Virus record (IMG/VR): IMGVR_UViG_3300022752_004829
Span: 1 to 64,000 of that record
DNA length: 64,000 nucleotides
Strand: one strand, 5' to 3'
Origin: a virus
Shown here piece after piece: positions 1 to 8,217 of this stretch. The position numbers were made by a program, and so were the translations under genes. The notes under the pieces were generated by a model. That model had not been told where the DNA came from and searched no databases. It saw only the letters and a program-made list of their open reading frames with translations. Each line of letters begins with the position of its first letter. The stretch's first letter is position 1.

Positions 1-81
1 ATTTTCGCTAGTAATAGTCTTTGGCTCATCGTTAAGAACGATAGTAAGACTACGATCAGTTAATATATATGGTATCTTCAT
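1..81 (-). CDS. rIIB: rIIB-like protein, N-terminal fragment
   Basis: The first 27 codons of a minus-strand gene that runs off the left edge of the window. The visible sequence MKIPYILTDRSLTIVLN continues with EPKTIT, the type of N terminus seen in rIIB-like proteins of T4-like and other marine phages (Y-x-LT-x-x-SLT pattern). A strong Shine-Dalgarno AAGGAG lies about 13 nt upstream of the ATG. It directly follows rIIA on the same strand, the classic rIIA-rIIB pairing. The molecular role of rIIB is poorly defined (membrane-associated, linked to lysis timing and superinfection exclusion in T4). The assignment rests on a short stretch plus context. Confidence 0.6.
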   Translation of the reverse strand, partial: MKIPYILTDRSLTIVLNDEPKTITSEN

Positions 82-102
82 ATTTATAGTTTTACTCCTT
101 TT

Positions 103-2310
103 TTAGTTTTTGTCAATAAGATTTATATATTCGGCAATCTTTTCAATTTTAGCTTTTGAATCAATTTGCCAAACATTAACACAAGGCAGAAAGATATTCA
201 ACATAGAATACTTTTCTTTCACAGCTTTAATGAGTTTTTGTAAATCATAAGTTGGCTGGACATCTTTGAATTTAATATCAAACTCTGCATTTTTCAAAAA
301 CTCCAAAACTTCATTTACTTTCTTAAAGTTAGATTTTTTATAGAACATAACCGCACTCAAGTATTGAGCAAACTCACTATTATTTTTAGTGATAGAGCTA
401 TGTTTATTAATTCTTTCTGCAAGATCAGAAAACTCATCACCATCATCTTCTTTAATATGATTTTGCCAATGCTTTGAATCTATAACGAGTTGAGCAGTTT
501 TATCAAACTCCTCACGAAGATGCTCCTCCATATACTCCCATAGATTAACAAGATTTTTATTCTTCGAAATTACTTTCTTTTTGCTTTCAAAAGTCTTGGA
601 TTTAATTCCATAGATTTCTGTAATCTTTTCGCCAGTAAGCTCCTCATACTTTTCTAGTGTGTCCTTGAAAGAACCATTACCAATTAAAGTTGTTCCATTC
701 TTTGCTACTGCTTGGAATGTATTAAGTTCCACATAGATAGCTTTGTCATTAGCAAGATCAATGCTCATAGTTTCCCAATGAGAGGATTTAGTTCCCCAAT
801 TACGAGCATCATCACGCTTAAACTTAAAGATTTGAGAAGAATGTTTCGGATTCTTTGGTGCTACTGATGAAGAACCAGAGCTAACTTGCTGAATACTAAT
901 CTTTTCGTAATCAGAAAGTTTAAGGTAATTCTTTTCTACAAGACCGAGTTGCTTATCAAATATGTTTTTATCGGCATCAGTTTTAGGTGTGATAACATAA
1001 GCACCATCAATCTCATCACCTAATTGATTCCAGAGCGTTGCTAATCTGAAAGTCACACCTTGCGTAGAACCAGTATCATTAATTAGAATCTTGTGAGACT
1101 TCTCACAAATGATTCTAGAATCTTCCGCTTCTGAAACGAGTTTTGTGCTTCTGCGAGACTTCTGATAAAATCTCACTACAACTTCACCAGCACACACTTT
1201 GTCTATGATAGTTTTATTGAACGGAATAATATGATCGTTGATAACTTTACCATTCCATTGAATCTTATTGTTCAAAGAGCTACGAACAATATAGCCTAAA
1301 CTGCCGTGAGTTCCAAATACTTCTTGGAACAAACACTTAACATCAAAAATATTGTCAGATGCTTTAAATTGATTTGAGATTGATTCTGCAATCTCTTGTT
1401 TTACTTTCTTGAATTTAGCTTTGATAGCTTTCTTGGTCTTGTCAGTATATTCAAGACTCTCACGGCTTGCAGTAATATCTAGTTCACCTAGCTCAAAATC
1501 TACTTCAAAACCTTGATTGCAAAGACTTTCCAAGTCATCATCTTTGAAATCTACATCACTAGTATCAATAGAGTATCCAACGCCCATTACTGCGACAGAG
1601 TTAGAGCGACTATAATAATCACCTTTTTCGGCATAATAACGCCAAGATTTGCCTTCAAATACAGGCTTACGATCATAAACTTTTGCTAGTTCGTCTTTAG
1701 TTGCACCTTTGATAACTGGCTTATTCTTAAAGTGTTTGAATAAATTAATCGCAGTATTCAAAAAGGTTTGAGTATCATCTTCACGAATCGGAACAGAAAT
1801 CATAACGCCAGAAGGCTCGGAAGATTTTTCTTCTTTGAGCTTTACAATCTTACCGATTTTAGTCTCGTCAATAAAAGCGTTGTAAGTGGTTTTCTTACCA
1901 GCGTGATAAGAAATCAAAACAAAATTATCACCATAGCTGAATGGTGCAAACTTACCAATGCCATAATAGCCAATAGCGGAATTATTATTACGCTTTGTGG
2001 ATTCACCATAAAAACAATAAAGATTCTTAATATCATCAGCAGAAAGACCATTACCAAAATCTCTGATAGTCAAAGTAGGGTCGAGCTTTGTAGGAAGTTT
2101 AACTTCGATAGAACGCTTGCTATTTGCTTCGATATTAGCGTCTTGTGCATTACAAGCGATCTCACGCAAAACTGCGAGAGGCTTGTTGGAATACAACTGA
2201 TTGCGAAGGATGTTAAAGATATAAGGAAGTCCAGATTGTTTGATTCCAAAACTTACGGACTCAAAACTATCGGACTCTACAACATTGATGGGTTTTTCGA
2301 TTAATTTCAT
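103..2310 (-). CDS. rIIA: rIIA-like GHKL-fold ATPase
   Basis: A 735-residue protein with the Bergerat ATP-binding fold near its N terminus: the N-box carries E50, N54 and D57 in REIACNAQDA, followed by DFGNG (84-88) and the glycine-rich lid GYYGIGKF (114-121). This arrangement, the length (T4 rIIA is about 725 aa) and the adjacent rIIB-like gene identify it as rIIA. In T4 the protein is membrane-associated and governs rapid lysis and exclusion of other phages; the biochemical activity is unsettled. The C-terminal half is lysine-rich with no motif I recognise. Its start is fixed by a promoter ending 6 nt upstream, so the mRNA is probably leaderless. Confidence 0.85.
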   Translation of the reverse strand: MKLIEKPINVVESDSFESVSFGIKQSGLPYIFNILRNQLYSNKPLAVLREIACNAQDANIEANSKRSIEVKLPTKLDPTLTIRDFGNGLSADDIKNLYCFYGESTKRNNNSAIGYYGIGKFAPFSYGDNFVLISYHAGKKTTYNAFIDETKIGKIVKLKEEKSSEPSGVMISVPIREDDTQTFLNTAINLFKHFKNKPVIKGATKDELAKVYDRKPVFEGKSWRYYAEKGDYYSRSNSVAVMGVGYSIDTSDVDFKDDDLESLCNQGFEVDFELGELDITASRESLEYTDKTKKAIKAKFKKVKQEIAESISNQFKASDNIFDVKCLFQEVFGTHGSLGYIVRSSLNNKIQWNGKVINDHIIPFNKTIIDKVCAGEVVVRFYQKSRRSTKLVSEAEDSRIICEKSHKILINDTGSTQGVTFRLATLWNQLGDEIDGAYVITPKTDADKNIFDKQLGLVEKNYLKLSDYEKISIQQVSSGSSSVAPKNPKHSSQIFKFKRDDARNWGTKSSHWETMSIDLANDKAIYVELNTFQAVAKNGTTLIGNGSFKDTLEKYEELTGEKITEIYGIKSKTFESKKKVISKNKNLVNLWEYMEEHLREEFDKTAQLVIDSKHWQNHIKEDDGDEFSDLAERINKHSSITKNNSEFAQYLSAVMFYKKSNFKKVNEVLEFLKNAEFDIKFKDVQPTYDLQKLIKAVKEKYSMLNIFLPCVNVWQIDSKAKIEKIAEYINLIDKN

Positions 2311-2316
2311 ATATTG

Positions 2317-2345
2317 AATTTAAATTAATTTTAAATGTGTGTCAA
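2317..2345 (-). promoter_or_regulatory. Promoter of rIIA (leaderless-type)
   Basis: Read on the minus strand: -35 TTGACA (2345-2340), 17-nt spacer, -10 TAAATT (2322-2317), then exactly 6 nt to the rIIA ATG. The expected transcription start falls on the start codon. Confidence 0.6.
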
Positions 2346-2353
2346 ATTATATT

Positions 2354-3469
2354 TTATTCGTAGCTATCTCTATCAATAGCAATCACATAAGGAAATCTTG
2401 GCACATCATCGGGCGTATAATTAAAAAACTTTATGGTAGCTTTTTTGCCAACAAGTTTATTTTTATCTTTAAGAAGTTTGGCTAGATAATCAAAATCACC
2501 TTTGATATTGCTCTTAAAGTTTCTGCCGTGTTTATTTTTGAAAACCATATAACCAGCAGTTCCTTTTCTATTGCCCTCACCTTCAACAACTTCTTGGATT
2601 ATAAATTCTTCGTCCATAAAATCTTTTCTTTTAAGAAGATTCTTACTACGCTTATTTTCATAAGGACGATTTAATCTAACCATTTGACCTTCATAGCCTT
2701 GCTCCATATATAATTCGTAGGCTTCATCAAGTTCTTCTTGTTTGTTAATTTTTAATGTAGTGACAACTTTGATCTTTTTATATTGATTACTCTTTTTAAG
2801 AGCATCTAATACAAGTTCATATCTTTCATAAAATGAATCGGTCTGAGAAGCTATACCGATTTTAGGTGCATCATAAACCCAATATTCAATAGTTTCTGCA
2901 CTTTCTTCTAGTTCTTCATCAGTAGGTTTCGTTCTCTTTACTAGCGAACAAATTTTATTAAAATCGTTTGCTAACTTATCACAATATAGTTCTCCATCTA
3001 GAATAGCGTTAGGATATTTTTTGAAGAATCCTTCTAGATTTTCTCGGATATGAGGAGCAGAAATTATTTTCTTACCATTACGAGAAAACATACCATCTTT
3101 TGTGACTATACAACGAATACCATCTAGTTTAGGTTGAGAATAAACAGGAAAATTAATATCGTAATCTCCGTATTTATGGGCAAGCATAGGTTCAAAGAAT
3201 TGAGTTTTATTAATATCTTTTATAGATTCAAAATAACCAGATTCCAATTTCTTTTTGCGTTTTGCTTCTGCTTCTTTGATTGCTTGTTCTTCTGGAGTTG
3301 TGGCGTTAGCACGACCAGCATTTTTTACATCACAATCTGTCCATTCATTTGTAATTTTCTCACCATCAGTATGACCAGAAATTGTGCGGTATTGATTTCC
3401 TTTAACTTCGATAGTCCACTCTTGGACTTTACCAGCCTTTGTCTTTTTATAAATTGTAGGTAGCTTCAT
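2354..3469 (-). CDS. ATP-dependent DNA ligase
   Basis: Seals nicks in DNA using ATP. The adenylation motif KLDG is at residues 114-117 with the nucleophile K114; further nucleotidyltransferase motifs follow (LDGELY near 157, EGQMVR and LLKRKDF in the second half) and a C-terminal OB-fold region. The first ~95 residues form a WGR-like N-terminal extension (pattern W-T-I-E, YRTISG, TTPEEQA) that I associate with a subset of phage ligases. At 371 aa it is a compact phage-type enzyme. It probably serves replication and repair with the RecA-like and polymerase genes. A TTGACA box lies upstream, and an inverted repeat CCAGT/ACTGG (3474-3487) overlaps the -10 region, which could be an operator. Confidence 0.9.
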   Translation of the reverse strand: MKLPTIYKKTKAGKVQEWTIEVKGNQYRTISGHTDGEKITNEWTDCDVKNAGRANATTPEEQAIKEAEAKRKKKLESGYFESIKDINKTQFFEPMLAHKYGDYDINFPVYSQPKLDGIRCIVTKDGMFSRNGKKIISAPHIRENLEGFFKKYPNAILDGELYCDKLANDFNKICSLVKRTKPTDEELEESAETIEYWVYDAPKIGIASQTDSFYERYELVLDALKKSNQYKKIKVVTTLKINKQEELDEAYELYMEQGYEGQMVRLNRPYENKRSKNLLKRKDFMDEEFIIQEVVEGEGNRKGTAGYMVFKNKHGRNFKSNIKGDFDYLAKLLKDKNKLVGKKATIKFFNYTPDDVPRFPYVIAIDRDSYE

Positions 3470-3475
3470 AGTTCC

Positions 3476-3504
3476 AGTTTATACTGGATAAGCCACGATG
3501 TCAA
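3476..3504 (-). promoter_or_regulatory. Promoter of the DNA ligase gene
   Basis: Minus-strand -35 TTGACA (3504-3499). Two -10 readings are possible: TATAAA with a 15-nt spacer, or TAAACT with a 17-nt spacer ending 6 nt before the ATG, like its neighbours. The -35 overlaps the end of the AbrB-like gene. Confidence 0.5.
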
Positions 3505-3695
3505 ATTTTGTTTTTTTTTGATTTAGAAGGAGTTGCGACTTTCAATAAAGTCCAAGTGCCGTTTTTGTTATCGTGCCAATCTATCGTATCACCGATTTTC
3601 CAACCCATCTTTTTTATCAAAGAATTTGGCAATTCAATATACAAATAACCATCTTTTTCTTTAACTTCAAGAGTATGAGAGTATTTATTTTTCAT
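3501..3695 (-). CDS. AbrB/SpoVT-type DNA-binding protein
   Basis: A small (64 aa) protein with the swapped-hairpin AbrB pattern: an N-terminal beta strand, then LPNSLIKKMGWKIGDTIDW, matching the usual 'iPk-x(3)-klgl-k-x-GD-x-v' core. Such proteins bind DNA as dimers and often act as transcriptional regulators or antitoxins; no toxin gene is adjacent, so regulation is more likely. I chose the ATG at 3695, which overlaps the end of the HNH gene by 11 nt and follows a GGAA-type ribosome site, rather than the TTG at 3707. The C terminus is lysine-rich. Confidence 0.65.
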   Translation of the reverse strand: MKNKYSHTLEVKEKDGYLYIELPNSLIKKMGWKIGDTIDWHDNKNGTWTLLKVATPSKSKKNKI

Positions 3696-4293
3696 TTTCC
3701 GAATCAAAAGTATTTAATTTAAATATGTGTTGTAAATTATATTTTATAATATTTTCATTTACAATTCTACCCGCTTCATCTTCGGTCTTATAAAAGCCTA
3801 GATGTATTTCTTTTGATTTTTTATTTAAAAAATCTGGATGATTTTTAGGAATTGTGATTCTTGCTCTCCAAATTTTACCTGTTTTTAATTTCGCCTGTTT
3901 CTTATCTAAGGTGACTCCAATATGCTTTGAAGATGTTTTCTTTCCATTAAAAAATTTTCTTTTATCTCCATAATATCTATTCTCTGGCATCGTTAATGGC
4001 CTTAAATTATCTATGCTATTATTTAAAGGATTAAAGTCTATATGATCTATTTCTTCTGGTAAATATCTATGTTTGTGATAAAAAAGAACATTATGTAATA
4101 ATAGTCTTATAACTTTTCCGTGTCTGCTATAATTAATTTGAGGATATTTGCAACCACCACTTACTTGAGGAATATATGTGTGATTAGTTTTTCTTCTAGA
4201 AACAGATTGTTTTTCTAAATCAATTAAAAACTCTTTGTCCATCTCATCTGCGGTAGGCCAAAGATGTGTGACTACTCTGAAATTTTTTTTCAT
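3685..4293 (-). CDS. HNH endonuclease with AP2-like DNA-binding domain
   Basis: A 202-aa homing-type endonuclease. The HNH core is visible as LLHNVLFYHKH, then EIDHIDFNPLNNSIDNLR around residues 70-100, and an AP2-like domain follows (KHIGVT, WRARI, HLGFYKTEDEA). Such enzymes nick or cut DNA to spread their own gene among phage genomes; here the gene stands free, not in a visible intron. It overlaps both neighbours by 4-11 nt. A second gene of the same architecture is at 5626-6291. Confidence 0.85.
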   Translation of the reverse strand: MKKNFRVVTHLWPTADEMDKEFLIDLEKQSVSRRKTNHTYIPQVSGGCKYPQINYSRHGKVIRLLLHNVLFYHKHRYLPEEIDHIDFNPLNNSIDNLRPLTMPENRYYGDKRKFFNGKKTSSKHIGVTLDKKQAKLKTGKIWRARITIPKNHPDFLNKKSKEIHLGFYKTEDEAGRIVNENIIKYNLQHIFKLNTFDSENEK

Positions 4294-4958
4294 CTTGGAG
4301 TTAAAACTTTAACAAAAAATCTAATACCCTTCCAATTCATCCAATCTAAAACTCTAATAAGTTTAGTAATATATTTTTGAATTGTCCAGCCAGTTTTTTC
4401 AACAGAACGAACATAATAATTAAAATAAATTCTATAAACTGGACAACGCATCTTCTTTTCGTGAAGATTGATCTCTGCTTCTAATTTTAATTGAGATTCA
4501 ATCCTATCTTTGCTAGGATATTTTTGATATTCTGGAAGGATTGTAAGTTCTTTTATCTCACCTTTAACTACAACAGCTTTCCAATCTGGATAAAAGTCTG
4601 TGGCATCAATATTATCACCATTCACAACACAACCAAAAGTAAAAGTTCCAGTATAATCGTCACGAAACTTATCATACTTTTTATCAACTACCCACTTTTG
4701 TTTCCAAAGAGAAGGAATCCTAATCCAATTATTATATTTTTTATTATCAGCTTCTATTTCTTCTTTTGTCTTATCTTCGTAATGTCCTTCAATTACTTCT
4801 TCATATAATTTATTATCTCTTAAAATATAAGTAGAAAGACAATTTTCTTCTATTTCTTTCGTCTGAAATTCCTCGTCTCGCCAATTACGATTTAGCGTTT
4901 TTAATGTAGCATCAAGAGGAAGTTCCTGTTCTACTCGGACATAATTAAATAATCCCAT
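4290..4958 (-). CDS. Conserved phage hypothetical protein (MGLF-type N terminus)
   Basis: A 222-aa protein of unknown function. Its N terminus (MGLFNYVRVE, then FQTKEIEENCLSTY and LRDNKLYEE) matches a widespread phage and prophage family beginning MGLFDYV with an F-QTK-L-Y pattern, none characterised to my knowledge. No catalytic motif or membrane segment is evident. It has its own promoter and shares a 4-nt overlap with the downstream HNH gene. Confidence 0.6.
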   Translation of the reverse strand: MGLFNYVRVEQELPLDATLKTLNRNWRDEEFQTKEIEENCLSTYILRDNKLYEEVIEGHYEDKTKEEIEADNKKYNNWIRIPSLWKQKWVVDKKYDKFRDDYTGTFTFGCVVNGDNIDATDFYPDWKAVVVKGEIKELTILPEYQKYPSKDRIESQLKLEAEINLHEKKMRCPVYRIYFNYYVRSVEKTGWTIQKYITKLIRVLDWMNWKGIRFFVKVLTPR

Positions 4959-4965
4959 ACTACTT

Positions 4966-4993
4966 ATTATAATTTAAATTTTTATTAAGTCAA
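4966..4993 (-). promoter_or_regulatory. Promoter of the 222-aa conserved gene
   Basis: Minus strand: -35 TTGACT (4993-4988), 16-nt spacer, -10 TATAAT (4971-4966), 7 nt to the ATG. The -35 lies inside the 3' end of the phosphoesterase gene. Confidence 0.6.
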
Positions 4994-5636
4994 TGTTATT
5001 CTTATTATCTATAACAACAAAAGAAGCTCGCTCCTCACAAAAACTACCAGTATTAATATATTTATCCGAGTATTCAGCTATATGTGAATGACCACAAATT
5101 ACTTTATCATAGTTATTATTTTCTATATATTTGAGAGCATTTCTTTTCATATCACAGCTTTTCTCTATGAAATTATTTGTTCTATTCTTAAAGATACTAA
5201 AGAAATCATCAGCAAATGGAGTATAATGTCTGAATATGTAATATAATCTTACAATAAAATTTGTTATCCATTTATATTTTGTAAAATAAATATCAAAAAT
5301 ATCGCCGTGAACAACAAGAATCTTTTGGTCTTTCAATTCTAAGATATATTCATCCTTGCAATCGAAGCCGAGAAGAATACTCATAAACTCTGCTTTGAGA
5401 AAACAATGGTTGCCAATTAGGTAAATTACTTTTTGTTTTTTAGATAATTTTCTTAACTTAGATAATACTTTCCAATGATTACCTTTTAAACGATTTAAGT
5501 TGTGGTGGTCAAAAAGATCACCAGCAATTATAATTGTTTTTGCCTTGTGTTTTTTTAAAACCTTTAGTAAGATTTCTGCCTTACAATCTTTATCGCCAAG
5601 ATGAATGTCAGAAATAATTAAGTATTTATTTTTCAT
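4974..5636 (-). CDS. Metallophosphoesterase, LpxH/UDP-diacylglucosamine hydrolase-like
   Basis: A calcineurin-fold phosphoesterase of 220 aa. Metal-binding motifs occur in order: SDIHLGD, AGDLFD, IGNHC, VVHGD and GHSH. The order and the insert after VVHGD resemble UDP-2,3-diacylglucosamine pyrophosphatases (LpxH-like), which act in lipid A synthesis at the inner membrane; other family members hydrolyse phosphodiesters or nucleotides. The usual GNHD is GNHC here. The gene overlaps the HNH gene upstream by 11 nt and is cotranscribed with it. The substrate cannot be told from sequence. Confidence 0.75.
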   Translation of the reverse strand: MKNKYLIISDIHLGDKDCKAEILLKVLKKHKAKTIIIAGDLFDHHNLNRLKGNHWKVLSKLRKLSKKQKVIYLIGNHCFLKAEFMSILLGFDCKDEYILELKDQKILVVHGDIFDIYFTKYKWITNFIVRLYYIFRHYTPFADDFFSIFKNRTNNFIEKSCDMKRNALKYIENNNYDKVICGHSHIAEYSDKYINTGSFCEERASFVVIDNKNNIDLIKI

Positions 5637-6291
5637 TCTTAATCTGCTCTTTAATTCGGATAAAATTATGTTTATCTATGTATTTTTCTTTTTGTTCTTC
5701 TAGTTCTTGTAGCTTATTGTGTTTAACTAATATTTCTTCATCAATATTTATTATATTTTCTTTGGCGTAATCTCCATATTCTTTTAATAAGAAGTTATTT
5801 CTACAAACAACCGCTAATTCTTCTGTGACAAAACCTTTATCACTAATAAAATTTCCTTTATAAAAAGGCCACCAATAAGAATATCTTTTCATAATTCCTA
5901 CATATTTTTTTGAGACTTTTGATCTTTTTGATTTTTTTCGTCTTTTTATTTTTTCTTCTTTTAATCTATTTAATTTTCCATTAGATGCTCTTAAGTTTGA
6001 AATAGCATCTTTATTTTTTATGTCTTTTTTATGATCTACACTTGGCGGTAATTCACCATAATAAGCGTAGTAAATTAATCTGTGGGCTAATACATCAATA
6101 GATTTGCCATTCTTTGTGACACTAATTCTTCTATAATTTCCCTTAGATGTTGTTGGTCTGCCTACTTCTTTTGGGTGTCCTTTGTCCCAAAATTTTTTAT
6201 CATAAATTTTCCCTGTTTCAAAATCTATGTGGAAATAATTAAAAATTTCTTTATGATCTGGAAATAAAGTTTTTAACTTATCTTGTTTCAT
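5626..6291 (-). CDS. HNH endonuclease with lysine-rich linker
   Basis: A 221-aa free-standing HNH endonuclease. The core reads LAHRLIYYAYYGELPPSVDH followed by NKDAISNLRASN, the typical H...(V/I)DHxD...N..NLR pattern. A very basic linker (KRRKKSKRSK) leads to a degraded AP2-like module (KYVGIMKR, SYWWPFYKGNF). The C-terminal 50 residues look coiled-coil. It is inserted between the UV endonuclease and phosphoesterase genes with short overlaps, as expected of a homing element that has integrated into an operon. Confidence 0.8.
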   Translation of the reverse strand: MKQDKLKTLFPDHKEIFNYFHIDFETGKIYDKKFWDKGHPKEVGRPTTSKGNYRRISVTKNGKSIDVLAHRLIYYAYYGELPPSVDHKKDIKNKDAISNLRASNGKLNRLKEEKIKRRKKSKRSKVSKKYVGIMKRYSYWWPFYKGNFISDKGFVTEELAVVCRNNFLLKEYGDYAKENIINIDEEILVKHNKLQELEEQKEKYIDKHNFIRIKEQIKNEK

Positions 6292-7181
6292 AACTTGGTA
6301 AAAGATTTTTCTTTCATTTTTAATTCAAAATCTACATCTACATTTAATCCGTATGAATCTGGTATGCGAGTTGCGTAGTCAGCGTGTTTGCGTGGATTCT
6401 TGTGTCCTTCAATACTTTCTGAATAATGAAACAATGGAGTAGTATTCCAAGTAGAATAAGCTAACTCAAACGCTTGCTTCTCGGTTAATCCATCTGGATG
6501 ACACTTGTGATGAAGATAATCAAAAGTAATTGGTATAGCTGTGACAGAATGAAAATGTCTCATAAGTTTTTTAATAGACCAACAAGAATCTTTGTCATCG
6601 TTTTCTATAACTAATCTAGTCTTAACATCCTCTGATAGCTTATCAAAGTTGCTCATAAACTTTTTGACTATACCATTTAGATCACCTTTGGAATTATGTA
6701 TGTGCATATTCATAGGCGAGTTATAGTTTAGTGGACAACCAATTTGCGTCATAAACCAACCATAAAAATTTAATTCTTTGATTGTTTTATCTACTGCATT
6801 TTGATTGTCACTAGCAAGAACATTAAATTCAGAGGGATGACAAGAAACTCTAACATTCGTAGATTGAATTAAAGATTTGATCTTATCGAATTGATCTAGT
6901 ATTAGATTATAGTCTGGTAAATCTTGTAGCGATACATTTGCCTTATCGTAAGTAATAAGAGGAAACAAATCAGAAGATAATCTATATGCGTGTCCATTAT
7001 CCGCACAATATTTAATAGCGTGATATGTGACATCCATATTGTTGAGAATACGAGAAGATAGCTCTCTCAATGCTTCTTCTCTAGGAAGTTGAGAGAATCT
7101 TTTATATGTCATTGTCTTAAACTTTTTTGGAACATCTTGTTCCTCTAGAGATAAGACAATACAGCATACTCCTTTTCTCAT
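6288..7181 (-). CDS. uvsE: UV damage endonuclease (UvdE/UvsE family)
   Basis: A TIM-barrel endonuclease that nicks DNA 5' to UV photoproducts and other lesions. At 297 aa it matches bacterial UvdE length (about 300). Family features visible include the N-terminal GVCCIVLSLE strand, VSCHPSEFNVLAS, NMHIHNSKGD, a conserved acidic metal ligand in RLVIENDDKDSCW, and FDYLHHKCHP. It probably repairs phage DNA outside host excision repair, useful to a phage exposed to sunlight. It has its own leaderless-type promoter and reads into the HNH gene with a 4-nt overlap. Confidence 0.88.
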   Translation of the reverse strand: MRKGVCCIVLSLEEQDVPKKFKTMTYKRFSQLPREEALRELSSRILNNMDVTYHAIKYCADNGHAYRLSSDLFPLITYDKANVSLQDLPDYNLILDQFDKIKSLIQSTNVRVSCHPSEFNVLASDNQNAVDKTIKELNFYGWFMTQIGCPLNYNSPMNMHIHNSKGDLNGIVKKFMSNFDKLSEDVKTRLVIENDDKDSCWSIKKLMRHFHSVTAIPITFDYLHHKCHPDGLTEKQAFELAYSTWNTTPLFHYSESIEGHKNPRKHADYATRIPDSYGLNVDVDFELKMKEKSFTKL

Positions 7182-7187
7182 TATCTA

Positions 7188-7216
7188 AATATACTAACCA
7201 TTGTCAATTTTGTCAA
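7188..7216 (-). promoter_or_regulatory. Promoter of the UV endonuclease gene
   Basis: Minus strand: -35 TTGACA (7216-7211), 17-nt spacer, -10 TATATT (7193-7188), 6 nt to the ATG at 7181. A second TTGACA lies 10 nt downstream inside the spacer. Confidence 0.7.
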
Positions 7217-7595
7217 TATCTACTTTTTCAAAGAATCCAAAACTATTTAGCCTTGTCGTGCCGTGGAACTTATATTTCATTGTAAATCTTTCTGGTTCAA
7301 TAAGAGACAAGAATCTTCTACCTTCTTCTGCTTCGTATAAATAATAATCTTGACCTATAATACATTCTATTCTGCACTCAAAAGTATCCACAAAGCTATT
7401 CCATTCGTGGAGAGAAACTAAAGCGTCATATTCAGCTTTGATCTCTTGGAGCCTCGTCTCTATTTTTTTATTGAGATTTAGATGTCTAACTTGTTGTAGT
7501 TTATCAAGATTCGCAAGCTCAATCTTTGGGGCAGAGTATTCCGCTATATAAGAAGAACTTGCACGATTCTCTAAGGCTCTTTTCAAATCTGTCAT
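7194..7595 (-). CDS. Hypothetical protein, 133 aa
   Basis: Not recognised. The first 70 residues (RALENRASSSYIAEYSAPKIELANLD region) look helical and charged; the C-terminal part is a beta-rich segment containing CRIECIIGQDYYLYEAEEG. No membrane segment or known motif. Its ATG overlaps the stop of the upstream 58-aa gene by 3 nt, so the two are translationally coupled. Confidence 0.5.
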   Translation of the reverse strand: MTDLKRALENRASSSYIAEYSAPKIELANLDKLQQVRHLNLNKKIETRLQEIKAEYDALVSLHEWNSFVDTFECRIECIIGQDYYLYEAEEGRRFLSLIEPERFTMKYKFHGTTRLNSFGFFEKVDIDKIDNG

Positions 7596-7768
7596 TTGTA
7601 AATATATGTAGATGAACCATTTTGTTTTTTTAATTCTTTTTTAATCAATGACTTTTGATCTTGCTCTTTCCAAGAAATACTATCATAGTTTTCTTTAAAC
7701 CTATCAGAAAAACAATTTCTTGGCGAATCACCTTTTCCAGCTCCTTTATTTGGCGTTTTTTCATTCAT
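7592..7768 (-). CDS. Small conserved-looking phage protein, 58 aa
   Basis: An ORF found by reading the gap: it begins MNEKTPNKGAGKGDSPRN and ends SSTYIYK. The KGDSPRNCFS segment resembles a small protein type I recall from marine T4-like phages, of unknown function. The protein is highly charged and lacks hydrophobic segments. It overlaps the next gene (133 aa) by 3 nt, which supports it being real, and it sits immediately downstream of three tandem copies of a 28-bp promoter-like repeat. Confidence 0.55.
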   Translation of the reverse strand: MNEKTPNKGAGKGDSPRNCFSDRFKENYDSISWKEQDQKSLIKKELKKQNGSSTYIYK

Positions 7769-7783
7769 AAATATGACTTTTTA

Positions 7784-7878
7784 TATATTTGGCAATTTTT
7801 AGTTAGCAAATAGCCTTTATTTGCAAAAATCCTGTTAGCAAATATGGTATTATATTTGGGATTTTTTTGTTAGCAAAT
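7784..7878 (-). repeat. Three tandem copies of a 28-bp promoter-like repeat
   Basis: Copies at 7784-7811, 7816-7843 and 7851-7878, each ending GTTAGCAAAT on the plus strand and mostly beginning TATATTTGG; a fourth copy is at 9349-9376. Spacers are 4 and 7 nt, so unit starts are 32 and 35 nt apart, about three helical turns. On the minus strand each unit reads ATTTGCTAAC-N8-CCAAATA (with variations). In copies 1 and 3 TTGCTA is followed after 16 nt by TATATA or TATAAT, resembling a promoter. Copy 2 also has a 6-bp inverted repeat ATTTGC/GCAAAT. Repressor operators, a promoter array or replication iterons are all possible. Confidence 0.65.
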
Positions 7879-7879
7879 G

Positions 7880-8173
7880 TTACTTTTTAAAATCGCCAAG
7901 ATCACGATCAAAAGAAAACTTTCCAGTCTTCTCGACAAGGCCTTCATAGGTTTCTTCCGTACAACCAGCCATTTCTGTAAATGGAGCTACTACAGCAAAA
8001 ATTCCGAATGCACCAATTGTCGCAGCAGATGAAATTGGGCGAACTAAGACTAGATCGCCAGTAGCTAGAAATCCATCTGATACATCGTAATCATTATTAC
8101 TTGAATCTACATCTGCCATAGAAACAGAGATAGTTAATACTAAACTTAGGATAATTTTATTTATTTTATTCAT
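7880..8173 (-). CDS. Secreted small protein with signal peptide (RP-x-ATxGxxxF family)
   Basis: A 97-aa protein with a clear Sec signal peptide (MNKINKIILSLVLTISVSMA, probable cleavage after SMA). The mature part contains GDLVLVRPISSAATIGAFG and APFTEM, ending KFSFDRDLGDF. This resembles an uncharacterised proteobacterial periplasmic family with 'RP-x(3)-AT-x-GxxxF...PF' and a terminal '(Y/F)-x-F-x-R-x-LGD' motif, so it was probably acquired from a bacterium. Function is unknown; an envelope role during infection is an inference. It has a perfect leaderless-type promoter. Confidence 0.6.
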   Translation of the reverse strand: MNKINKIILSLVLTISVSMADVDSSNNDYDVSDGFLATGDLVLVRPISSAATIGAFGIFAVVAPFTEMAGCTEETYEGLVEKTGKFSFDRDLGDFKK

Positions 8174-8179
8174 ATAGTC

Positions 8180-8208
8180 ATTATATGATAATTACAAGTA
8201 GAAATCAA
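8180..8208 (-). promoter_or_regulatory. Promoter of the secreted 97-aa gene
   Basis: Minus strand: -35 TTGATT (8208-8203), 17-nt spacer, -10 TATAAT (8185-8180), 6 nt to ATG 8173. Confidence 0.7.
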
Positions 8209-8217
8209 GATTTATAT

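Noticed and set aside
1768-2304. 178-aa plus-strand ORF opposite rIIA
   Set aside because: A shadow of the rIIA coding strand with no promoter, no recognised motif and unusual composition; the same applies to the other antisense ORFs such as 3134-3463, 4491-4808 and 48892-49176.
7784-7878. CRISPR-like array
   Set aside because: Repeats are 28 bp but spacers are only 4 and 7 nt, with promoter-like content; not a CRISPR.
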